Assembly: GCA_003367665.1 (NCBI GenBank)
Contig: QKXI01000011.1
Span: forward strand, 1-56,897
Direction of reading: 5' to 3'
Origin: Leifsonia sp. ku-ls
GTDB taxonomy: Bacteria; Actinomycetota; Actinomycetes; Actinomycetales; Microbacteriaceae
Length of the DNA: 56,897 nucleotides
Numbering within the stretch: the stretch's first letter is position 1; each line of letters starts with the position of its first letter. Positions 49,996-56,897 of the stretch are shown here, one piece after another. The notes under the pieces were generated by a model. It searched no databases. It saw nothing but the letters and a program-made list of their open reading frames with translations, and was not told where the DNA came from. The translations under genes and the position numbers were made by a program.

Positions 49996-50963
49996 CGCCT
50001 CGACATGCCCGAGGGTTGGAAACTCGAATCGCGCAAGCCGGAAGGGCTAGTCGCGAAACGTTCGCTCTGCTGCGCTCGATGTGGGCTGACTATACGCACT
50101 TGCGGCCGCTGGCGCGAAGGCCTTACCGGGAGCGCCTGACCTTCGCGTGGTCAATTGTTATCGGCGCGATTCTCATCGCGGCAGTGATGGTGAGCCTTGG
50201 AGCTGTCTACGGCATCATCGCTCCGGCCGGCACTATCGACCACGGCCGCAGCGAACCTGCGACCACTACCTCTCCCCCAGAGACGCGACCGGTCCCCAGC
50301 ATCGTGCCCACGCCGGTGCAGTTGGGGGTGTACTCGCTGACTGAGCCCAGCAGCCCCTGGTTCATCGTCAACAAGCTCCGCCCCATCCCCGGCGCTGCCA
50401 CCTACGAACCCAGTGACCTGACAACCCTCCCCCCGGATATCCCCAACCCAAATGGTCAAACCCTCCGCCGGGCTGCTGCAGCAGCATTCGTCCAGCTCGC
50501 CGCGGCCGCGAAAGCTGAAACCGGAGCGACTCTCGTCGCCCAAAGCGGATACCGCTCCTTCAAATACCAGACCGATGTGTACGCCTCCTACACGAAGTCC
50601 GATGGCGGAGTTGCGAACGCGGACACAACGAGCGCACGGCCCGGTTACAGCGAACATCAGACGGGGATGGCTGTTGACATTCTCGACACGCAAAGCGGTT
50701 GCGGGCTCGAGGACGATTGTTTCGGAAGGTCGCCCACGGGAGTGTGGCTTGCTGCCAACGCCTACCGATACGGATGGGTCCTGCGATACCCGCCCAACAA
50801 ATCGGCCGTCACGGGGTTCGCGTACGAGCCATGGCACTTTCGGTGGGTCGGCACAGCGTTGGCGTCCCAGCTCCGCGACAGCGGAAAGCGGACATTCGAA
50901 GAGCTCTTCGGGCTTGCTCCCGCTCCCAACTATTCTGACCAAGCAGAAATGACCGCACACTAG
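49992..50963 (+). CDS. vanY: VanY-type D-Ala-D-Ala carboxypeptidase
   Basis: 323 aa. One N-terminal membrane helix (FAWSIVIGAILIAAVMVSLGAVYGII), a Pro/Thr spacer, and the M15 domain: SGYRSFKYQ, ARPGYSEHQTGMAVDI (zinc His, Asp), and EPWHFRWVG (catalytic Glu and zinc His). It trims terminal D-Ala from peptidoglycan stems. In this operon, isoglutamine formation and D-Ala removal are combined, a possible tolerance function against wall damage or glycopeptides. Confidence 0.9.
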   Translation: MTPRHARGLETRIAQAGRASRETFALLRSMWADYTHLRPLARRPYRERLTFAWSIVIGAILIAAVMVSLGAVYGIIAPAGTIDHGRSEPATTTSPPETRPVPSIVPTPVQLGVYSLTEPSSPWFIVNKLRPIPGAATYEPSDLTTLPPDIPNPNGQTLRRAAAAAFVQLAAAAKAETGATLVAQSGYRSFKYQTDVYASYTKSDGGVANADTTSARPGYSEHQTGMAVDILDTQSGCGLEDDCFGRSPTGVWLAANAYRYGWVLRYPPNKSAVTGFAYEPWHFRWVGTALASQLRDSGKRTFEELFGLAPAPNYSDQAEMTAH

Positions 50964-51051
50964 CTAGACGCTGTCGCACGCTCCCTTCGACCCGAGGAAC
51001 AGACACCAGCGCGAGTAGGGTCCGCTGTAACTACCACCAGGTAACCTCCCC

Positions 51052-51072
51052 GTATACCCGGGGTGGGTATAC
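51052..51072 (+). promoter_or_regulatory. CsoR-type copper operator
   Basis: GTATACCC-N5-GGGTATAC matches the CsoR consensus (TACCC...GGGTA) and ends 9 nt before ATG 51082. CsoR at 52621 is the obvious binder; copper would relieve repression. Confidence 0.85.
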
Positions 51073-51081
51073 CATCCAGTT

Positions 51082-52050
51082 ATGGATCCCACCTTGCCGA
51101 CCGGTGTTGGGCGCCCGAGCGGGTGGATGATTGTCGGCGCGACCGGGATGGGGCTCGCGTCGGCGTATTGGGACGACTCGTGGCATTCCACCCTCGGGCG
51201 AGATAGTGCCCTGATTCCTCCGCACCTTCTCTTGTACGCATCGATCGTCGCAGTTGGCGTCATTTTGGGTCTCTGGGCGATGCGGATACTTCGCGATACT
51301 CGTTCCCTGAATGCCCTTGGTCGCGCGCCGGGGTTCATCCTCGCCGCGGCAAGCGCTGCTGCCACAGCAATCGCCGCTCCCGCTGATGCCTTTTGGCACA
51401 GCACTTTTGGTCGCGACGCAGTCTTGTGGTCGCCTCCGCACCTGCTGTCGGTAATTTCAACGACGGTCCTCTTGGGTGCGATGCTGGTCAGCGTTTCGGA
51501 TCGACCGTGGCGCCAGTTGCAGATCGGGCTATCCGCCGTCGTGCTGGCTGCAGCTCAGATCCTTGTGATGGAGTACGACACGGACGTCCCCCAGTTCAGC
51601 GAGACGCTCTATCTGCCTGTTGCCCTGCTCTCGTTGCTGAGCGCTGGGTGGGTGATCATTCGCATGACCGGGTTCCCATTCGCCCTCACAACGGCGATCG
51701 TCGCGTACATCCTGTTGCGCGCGGCGCTGACCGCCGGGCTCACCGGGGCGGGCTGGTTGGCGCCGGATCTGCCGCTTGCGCTTCTCGGGCTGGCGGCCGT
51801 TGATCTTCTTCAGAGCCTGCCACGGTTGCGATGGCTGGTCGCCGCCAGCATCGTGGCCGCCCTTGAATCCCTCCTCTGCAATCGGGCTCAGCAGCGTGCA
51901 GATAGGGTCGATTCTGCCGTGGACGATGGCAGTGGTGGGCGCGGCTCTCGTAGCTGTCTTTGTGGTCGGCGTCAGGAATCGCGCTGTTACAGCGACGATC
52001 GTTCTCCTGCTCGGGTTGAGTTTTGCACTGGTCACACCGGTGCCGGCTAG
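51082..52050 (+). CDS. Multi-helix membrane protein, frameshifted at its 3' end
   Basis: From ATG 51082 about 265 residues of membrane protein are read (eight or so helices; HSTLGRD and HSTFGRD are repeated, each followed by a PPHLL). Near 51870 this frame turns to unrelated Arg/Ser/Cys-rich sequence and stops at 52050, while the +1 frame continues as membrane and exported protein to 52570. The two parts look like one protein of about 495 residues broken by a single-base change. The CsoR operator in front implies copper control. No family recognised. Confidence 0.6.
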   Translation: MDPTLPTGVGRPSGWMIVGATGMGLASAYWDDSWHSTLGRDSALIPPHLLLYASIVAVGVILGLWAMRILRDTRSLNALGRAPGFILAAASAAATAIAAPADAFWHSTFGRDAVLWSPPHLLSVISTTVLLGAMLVSVSDRPWRQLQIGLSAVVLAAAQILVMEYDTDVPQFSETLYLPVALLSLLSAGWVIIRMTGFPFALTTAIVAYILLRAALTAGLTGAGWLAPDLPLALLGLAAVDLLQSLPRLRWLVAASIVAALESLLCNRAQQRADRVDSAVDDGSGGRGSRSCLCGRRQESRCYSDDRSPARVEFCTGHTGAG

Positions 52051-52570
52051 CGCTCATGATCCTGGGCAGGGGCCGTCCTTCGGAACGGCGGCACTTTCGG
52101 TTCAGGGTGACGGGAGCGGCGAACTCACCGTTACCGTGGACGACTTCAGCACCACGGCGACAATGCCGGGCCGGGCTTGGCTGGTTGCCCGGCGGGCCGG
52201 CCAAACCATTACGGTACCGCTGGCGGCCGGGTCGGTGAGCAGGTCCGGTCGGGCGACCGGTCGAATCTCACTTCCACACCCAGGACTGTGGTTCGTCTAC
52301 GCGGACGTTTCATCCTCTGTCGGGACGCTCGAGGTGTGGCTTCCGATTTCCCAGAACTTCACTGGAACCATCACCCAAACTCGGGCGCTATATCAACCGA
52401 CGGAAACTCGTGAATGGTCCCCGCCACAGTACCTCTTTGCCCTGTCACTTGTCGCGATCGGAGCGGTGCTCGTGGTCTGGTTGATGGTCCGCGTACGCCG
52501 AGTCCCGACCTTGGGAGCCACGGAGCGGCCTTACACGAGCGGCGCTCCCCCATCATTGCCCGGTCGATGA
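51926..52570 (+). CDS. Exported domain with mature N-terminal His, tail of frameshifted gene
   Basis: The frame is open from 51776; ATG 51926 is the first plausible independent start. Hydrophobic helices (AVVGAALVAVFVVGV and ATIVLLLGLSFALVTPVP) end in ASA followed by His-Asp-Pro, so signal cleavage would expose an N-terminal His as in CopC and other copper proteins. A beta-rich exported domain follows and a C-terminal membrane helix (FALSLVAIGAVLVVWLMV). Probably the second half of the gene at 51082. Confidence 0.6.
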   Translation: MAVVGAALVAVFVVGVRNRAVTATIVLLLGLSFALVTPVPASAHDPGQGPSFGTAALSVQGDGSGELTVTVDDFSTTATMPGRAWLVARRAGQTITVPLAAGSVSRSGRATGRISLPHPGLWFVYADVSSSVGTLEVWLPISQNFTGTITQTRALYQPTETREWSPPQYLFALSLVAIGAVLVVWLMVRVRRVPTLGATERPYTSGAPPSLPGR

Positions 52571-52620
52571 GGATTGAAGCTTCTCCCGGCCGCCCTCGTC
52601 TAGGCCGCCTTCGCGGGTGC

Positions 52621-52923
52621 TTACGACCGGACTAACCGCGCTATCGCGTCCGATGCTTCTTTGATCTTGGCGTCCGCTTCCGCGCCGCCTAGCTTGACCG
52701 CGTCTGTGACGCAGTGTTTGAGGTGGTCGTCGACGAGTCCGAGAGCCACCGATTGCAGCGCCGAGGTGAGCGCGGAAATCTGGGTGAGGATGTCGATGCA
52801 ATATTGCTCCTCGTCGACCATCCGATACACCCCACGGGTCTGGCCCTCGATCCGCTTCAGACGGTTGAGGTACTTGTCCTTGTCGGTGATGTAGCCATGC
52901 GTTGATTCGGTAGCGGTGTCCAT
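52621..52923 (-). CDS. csoR: CsoR copper-sensing repressor
   Basis: 100 aa, all-helical DUF156 family. YLNRLKRIEGQTRGVYRMV is the signature helix; Cys in EEQYCIDIL, His and Cys in DHLKHCV give the Cu(I) site C-H-C. It should bind GTATACCC-N5-GGGTATAC and release with copper. Located 24 nt downstream of the CPH-type ATPase on the same strand. Confidence 0.93.
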   Translation of the reverse strand: MDTATESTHGYITDKDKYLNRLKRIEGQTRGVYRMVDEEQYCIDILTQISALTSALQSVALGLVDDHLKHCVTDAVKLGGAEADAKIKEASDAIARLVRS

Positions 52924-52947
52924 CGTCTGTCTTTCTTCGGGTGCGTT

Positions 52948-55167
52948 TTACGACTGACGCGCCAGCTCTGGCTGAGCGGGTTGATCGGTTCGATCGAGCA
53001 TGGCACGGGTGCTCACTTCTGGTCGCAAGTCCAGGCGACGCAACAGCTGCGCGTTCAGTGCGACGACGATCGTGGACAGCGACATCAAGATCGCACCGAC
53101 CGACATCGGCAACACGAATCCTATGGGAGCCAGAACGCCCGCCGCGAGCGGGACCGAGATCAAGTTGTAGCCGGCCGCCCACCACAAGTTTTGCTTCATC
53201 TTCTGGTAACTGGCTCGGGACAGCTGGATGACCGAGAGCACCGAACGGGGATCGTCGCTGGCGAGAATGACGCCGGCGGACGCGATCGCGACATCAGTGC
53301 CGGCGCCGATCGCGATCCCGACGTCGGCCTGGGCCAGCGCGGGCGCGTCGTTGACACCATCACCCACCATCGCCACCTTGCGTCCTTCGGCCTGGAGTTC
53401 TTTCACCTTGGCGGATTTGTCTTCCGGGCGCACACCAGCGAAGTAGCGGTCGATTCCGAGTTCGGTGGCAACGGATTTTGCGACAGCGTCAGCGTCGCCG
53501 GTGATCATGACGACGTGCACGTTCTGGGCGTGAAGCGCTTCGACGGCTTGCCTGGACTCTTCGCGCACTTCGTCGGCGAGTTTGAGCGCGCCGACGACCT
53601 GCCCGTCGACCAGTACGTGCAGGATGATCGCTCCCTCTTCGCGCCAGTCGTAGGCGACATCGAGTTCGTAGCCGTTCTCCTGCGCCAGAAGGCGCGGACC
53701 GCCGACCTGGACTCGAGAACCGTCAACCGTTACAGCTACACCGATCGCCGGGGACGATTCGAATCCGGTGGCTCTCGGTACGGTGAGCTGCCGCTCCTTT
53801 GCCGCGTTCACGATCGCTCGGGCAAGTGGATGTTCGGAGTCGGTCTCTGCGGCGGCAGCCAGGGCGAGCACACGGTCCTCTCCGTGATCGTCGGTCGCTT
53901 CGATCGCGGACACGGTTGGTTCGCCCTTGGTGAGCGTTCCAGTCTTGTCGAACAGGACGGTGTTCACCGTCCGCATGCTCTCCAGCGCCAGCCGGTCCTT
54001 GATCAGCACGCCGCCACGAGCCGCTCTCTCGGTCGCGATCGACACGACGAGCGGGATCGCGAGGCCGAGTGCGTGCGGGCAGGCGATCACCAGAACGGTG
54101 ATGGTGCGCACGACGGCGTCGTCTGGGAGTCCGATCAGGGTCCAGACGATCGCTGTGATGATGCCGGAGCCGAGAGCGAACCAGAAGAGCCATCCAGCAG
54201 CGGTGTCGGCAATCCGTTGGGCGCGGGAGGATGAGTTTTGCGCTTCAGTGACCAGGCGTTGAATGCCGGCCAGGGCGGTGTCATCGCCGACGGCGGTGAT
54301 CTCTACCCGCAGGCCGGAGTCGGTGGCGACCGTCCCGGCGATGACGGTGTCACCTGTACCGCGTCGGACGGTGCGCGATTCACCGGTGATCATGGACTCG
54401 TCCATGCTCGCCGAACCGTCCACGATTTTTCCGTCGGCCGGGACGCGGCCGCCGGGTCGAACCACGACAACGTCCCCGACCTGCAACTCGGACGGTGGTA
54501 CCGGTATGGTCTGGTCACCGTCGACCCGTTCGGCCTCGTCCGGTAGGAGCGCGGCCAGGGAGTCGAGCGCGGAGGTTGTTTGGGCGAGAGATCGCATTTC
54601 GATCCAGTGCCCGAGAAGCATGATCACGATCAGCAGGGCGAGTTCCCACCAAAAGTCGAGCTGGTGGTCGAGGATCCCGAGGCTCGCGCCCCACGATGCG
54701 AAGAACGCGACCGTGATGGCCAAAGCGATCAGCAGCATCATCCCGGGTTTCCGGGAACGAAGTTCAGCGACGGCACCGGTGAGGAATGGCCTCCCACCCC
54801 ACACGTACATGACCGTGCCCAGGACCGGCGAGATCCAGCCGATCCATGCAGCGTCGGGGAGGTGGTAGCCGAGGATCATCGCGAACATTTGCGAGAAGAC
54901 GACGACGGGCACGGCCACGACCAGCATGATCCAGAATAGGCGACGGAATTGCCCGACGTGGTCGCCGTGACCGGCGTGCCCAGTCATGTCGTGCCCACTA
55001 TGCCCATCCATATCGTGACCGTCGTGGCCCGCCACGTCGTGGCCGGCGTGGGTGGACGTCTTCGGTTCTTCCGGTCGGGCCGTGTCGTGGTGGGCGTGCG
55101 CATCCGGACCGGTCTGCACGGTCTGGGTGGGGACGGAGTGGTTGTCCCGCCCGGCGTGATTGGTCAT
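52948..55167 (-). CDS. copB: CopB-type copper P-ATPase (CPH motif)
   Basis: 739 aa from ATG 55167. The N-terminus has a long His/Asp/Gly metal-binding stretch (GHDGHDMDGHSGHDM). Core motifs: TGES, IACPHALGLAIPLV near residue 362 (CPH marks the P1B-3 group, Cu(II)/Ag), DKTGTLTKGE near 405, GDGVNDAPAL. It pumps copper outward. Precedes csoR, and follows the YHS gene. Confidence 0.93.
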   Translation of the reverse strand: MTNHAGRDNHSVPTQTVQTGPDAHAHHDTARPEEPKTSTHAGHDVAGHDGHDMDGHSGHDMTGHAGHGDHVGQFRRLFWIMLVVAVPVVVFSQMFAMILGYHLPDAAWIGWISPVLGTVMYVWGGRPFLTGAVAELRSRKPGMMLLIALAITVAFFASWGASLGILDHQLDFWWELALLIVIMLLGHWIEMRSLAQTTSALDSLAALLPDEAERVDGDQTIPVPPSELQVGDVVVVRPGGRVPADGKIVDGSASMDESMITGESRTVRRGTGDTVIAGTVATDSGLRVEITAVGDDTALAGIQRLVTEAQNSSSRAQRIADTAAGWLFWFALGSGIITAIVWTLIGLPDDAVVRTITVLVIACPHALGLAIPLVVSIATERAARGGVLIKDRLALESMRTVNTVLFDKTGTLTKGEPTVSAIEATDDHGEDRVLALAAAAETDSEHPLARAIVNAAKERQLTVPRATGFESSPAIGVAVTVDGSRVQVGGPRLLAQENGYELDVAYDWREEGAIILHVLVDGQVVGALKLADEVREESRQAVEALHAQNVHVVMITGDADAVAKSVATELGIDRYFAGVRPEDKSAKVKELQAEGRKVAMVGDGVNDAPALAQADVGIAIGAGTDVAIASAGVILASDDPRSVLSVIQLSRASYQKMKQNLWWAAGYNLISVPLAAGVLAPIGFVLPMSVGAILMSLSTIVVALNAQLLRRLDLRPEVSTRAMLDRTDQPAQPELARQS

Positions 55168-55250
55168 GGTTCCTACCCTGTAACGGTTGCAGGTTTCTGT
55201 CGAGATCAGCTCTGGCGTCGAGACGACGGCTAATGCCAGTCGCGGTTGCG

Positions 55251-55505
55251 TCAGGCGGTGGCGTAGCGGGCGGGGTCGGCGTCGAACTTGGGTCCGCATC
55301 CGGCGCAGCAGAGGTAGTAGCGGGTGCCCTCGTAGTCGCGGTAAAGGCCAGCCGCTTCTGCGTCTGCCTTGACGACCAGGCTGCCCTTCATGACCGGGCA
55401 TTCTGCCAGGTCGGTGGCGGCCGGTCCGAGGAGGTTCCGGGTCCCGGTTGGCGCCCCGTGGTGGTGATCGGGTGCGCTGGGGGTGTGGTGGTGGTTGTCG
55501 GTCAT
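55251..55505 (-). CDS. YHS-type metal protein, 84 aa
   Basis: ATG 55505 with GAAGGAAGAAACC upstream. A His-rich N-terminus (HHHTPSAPDHHH) and a C-terminal YHS-like domain with CPVMKGSL and YYLCCAGCGPKFDADP. YHS domains accompany copper ATPases and bind metal; it may be a chaperone for the flanking pumps. Confidence 0.82.
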   Translation of the reverse strand: MTDNHHHTPSAPDHHHGAPTGTRNLLGPAATDLAECPVMKGSLVVKADAEAAGLYRDYEGTRYYLCCAGCGPKFDADPARYATA

Positions 55506-55544
55506 GGCGGTTTCTTCCTTCGACGGTTGGGTTGGTGGGTGGGT

Positions 55545-56897
55545 TCAGGCTTTTTGAAGGGCCTGCTTGGCGGTCGCGCGCTGTACGAGCCGTTCTGTGT
55601 TGCTTGCGTTCGACTTGAACGAGCGGAGGCGGAGGCTGTTGCTTACGACGAAGACGCTGGAGAACGCCATCGCGGCGCCCGCGAGCATGGGATTCAGCAG
55701 GCCCAGAGCGGCCAACGGGATGGCTGCCACGTTGTAGGCGAACGCCCAGAAGAGGTTGACTTTGATTGTGCCGAGGGTGCGCCGGGAGAGACGGATTGCG
55801 TCTGCGGCGGAGCGGAGGTCGCCGCGCACCAGGGTGAGGTCCGCGGCTTCGATGGCGACGTCCGTGCCGGTACCCATCGCCAAGCCGAGATCGGCCTGGG
55901 CCAGGGCGGCGGCGTCGTTGACGCCGTCACCGACCATCGCAACGACTTTCCCTTCGGCCTGCAGCCGGGTCACGACAGCGACTTTCTCCCTGGGCAGTAC
56001 CTCGGCGATGACCTGCTCGATCCCCACCTGTGCGGCAACCTGGTTGGCGACAGTCTCGTTGTCGCCGGTGAGGAGTACGGGCGTTAGGCCCAGTCGTTTG
56101 AATTGTCTGATTGCCTCGGCGCTGGTGTTTTTGATCGCATCCGCTACGACGAGAACGCCACGCGCGGTTCCGTCCCAGGCGACGACGATCGCGGTTTGCC
56201 CTGCCTCTTCGGCAGCTTCCTTGGCAGTGACAAGCGTCGAATCGGCCGGAACCGACCATTCTGTCAGCAGCGAATCACGCCCGACCAATACGAGGTGACC
56301 GTTGACGACGCCCTGCACGCCCATTCCTTCAATGTTGGCGAACGATTCGACCGTGGGAAGGGATCCGACGCGTTGCGTGGCTCCCTTGGCGACGGCTTGC
56401 GCGATGGTGTGCTCAGAGGCGTCTTCGACGGCGCCTGCCAGTCTCAGTAGTTCGGCCTCCTCGACCCCTTCGGCCGTGTGAATGGCCAGGAGGGTCATCT
56501 TGCCGGTGGTGACCGTGCCCGTCTTGTCGAGCACGATCGTGTCCACCTTGCGGGTGGATTCGAGTACTTCCGGTCCCTTGATGAGGATGCCGAGCTGGGC
56601 CCCACGGCCGGTTCCGACCAGCAGCGCGGTCGGTGTGGCCAGCCCGAGCGCGCACGGGCAGGCGATGATCAAGACAGCGACAGCGGCGGTGAAGGCGGCT
56701 TCGACCGGGAATCCGCTTGCCAGCCAGACGACGAGTGTGGTGACGGCGATTGCGATCACGATGGGGACGAACACGCCGGAGATTTTGTCCGCCAGGCGCT
56801 GCACTTCGGCCTTGCCCGATTGTGCATCCTCGACGAGCTTCGCCATCTGTGCCAACTGGGTATCTGTTCCGACTCTCGTCGCGCGGACGACCAGCCG
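55545..56897 (-). CDS. copA: CopA-type copper P-ATPase (CPC motif), 5' end beyond window
   Basis: At least 451 codons; the frame continues past the right edge. [15 protein letters not shown] gives the CPC motif, [10 protein letters not shown] the phosphorylation site, then HP-like [25 protein letters not shown] and the final helices ending LRLRSFK. Group P1B-1, Cu(I) export. DAAAL replaces the usual DAPAL in the hinge motif, and SEHT the usual SEHP, both mild departures. Part of the same minus-strand copper block as the YHS, CopB-type and CsoR genes. Confidence 0.92.
   Translation of the reverse strand, partial: RLVVRATRVGTDTQLAQMAKLVEDAQSGKAEVQRLADKISGVFVPIVIAIAVTTLVVWLASGFPVEAAFTAAVAVLIIACPCALGLATPTALLVGTGRGAQLGILIKGPEVLESTRKVDTIVLDKTGTVTTGKMTLLAIHTAEGVEEAELLRLAGAVEDASEHTIAQAVAKGATQRVGSLPTVESFANIEGMGVQGVVNGHLVLVGRDSLLTEWSVPADSTLVTAKEAAEEAGQTAIVVAWDGTARGVLVVADAIKNTSAEAIRQFKRLGLTPVLLTGDNETVANQVAAQVGIEQVIAEVLPREKVAVVTRLQAEGKVVAMVGDGVNDAAALAQADLGLAMGTGTDVAIEAADLTLVRGDLRSAADAIRLSRRTLGTIKVNLFWAFAYNVAAIPLAALGLLNPMLAGAAMAFSSVFVVSNSLRLRSFKSNASNTERLVQRATAKQALQKA

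Overview
The window looks like accessory DNA (plasmid or integrative element) from a high-GC actinomycete. I infer Microbacteriaceae or a close relative from the GC-rich third codon positions, frequent GTG starts, ATGA/GTGA start-stop overlaps, a mycobacterial-type SOS box and actinobacterial families such as DUF6349, CtaG/CopD, MurT/GatD and CmtR. No rRNA, tRNA or CRISPR array was seen.

Layout. 1-718 is the 5' part of an IS110-type transposase cut by the window edge. 1.3-12.5 kb is backbone on the minus strand: a ParB-like protein, several small conserved plasmid proteins (DUF3846-like, DUF6349) and a very large methylase-fold/DEAH helicase whose leader contains a second gene in another frame. 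Its spacers carry families of short GC hairpins with GNA loops. 12.5-19.3 kb holds an SOS-controlled umuDC pair, an HTH/FHA/membrane-protein operon (last gene frameshifted), small DUF2188-type genes and a RES-toxin/antitoxin pair.

19.6-32.6 kb is a metal and envelope island: CopD, CtaG and CopC, a zinc-type CDF pump with a CzrA-like repressor, then a tightly coupled run of M23 peptidase, DsbA-like thioredoxin, lipoprotein, LspA and CcsB, then a CmtR-type sensor with an SPC-motif P-type ATPase. 32.8-36.6 kb is the most remarkable block: five overlapping genes for a multi-ubiquitin-like protein, an E2-like protein without cysteine, a fused JAMM protease/E1 enzyme, a DUF6527 protein and a ClpP-fold serine proteinase. 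They diverge from a ribbon-helix-helix regulator gene, and the two promoters share a -35 box. 36.9-42.4 kb is a patchwork of remnants (half a Na/Ca exchanger, a flavin disulfide reductase without its N-terminus), a secreted crystallin-like protein, an ECF sigma factor whose 5' coding region is a 60-nt hairpin, and a DUF3892 gene.

42.4-56.9 kb returns to metals: a second CmtR/ATPase pair in inverted orientation, an ArsR/CDF pair, a Csp-type copper storage protein, a MurT-GatD-VanY wall-modification operon, a membrane gene (frameshifted) under a CsoR-type operator, CsoR itself, a CPH-type copper ATPase, a YHS protein and a CPC-type copper ATPase running off the right edge.

How it fits together: the island senses Cu, Zn and Cd/Pb with CsoR and four ArsR proteins, exports them with four P-type ATPases and two CDF pumps, stores copper in Csp, and handles extracytoplasmic copper, thiols and lipoproteins. 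The ubiquitin-like operon is inserted between the two CmtR/ATPase copies. Product assignments are by eye from motifs; no database search was run.
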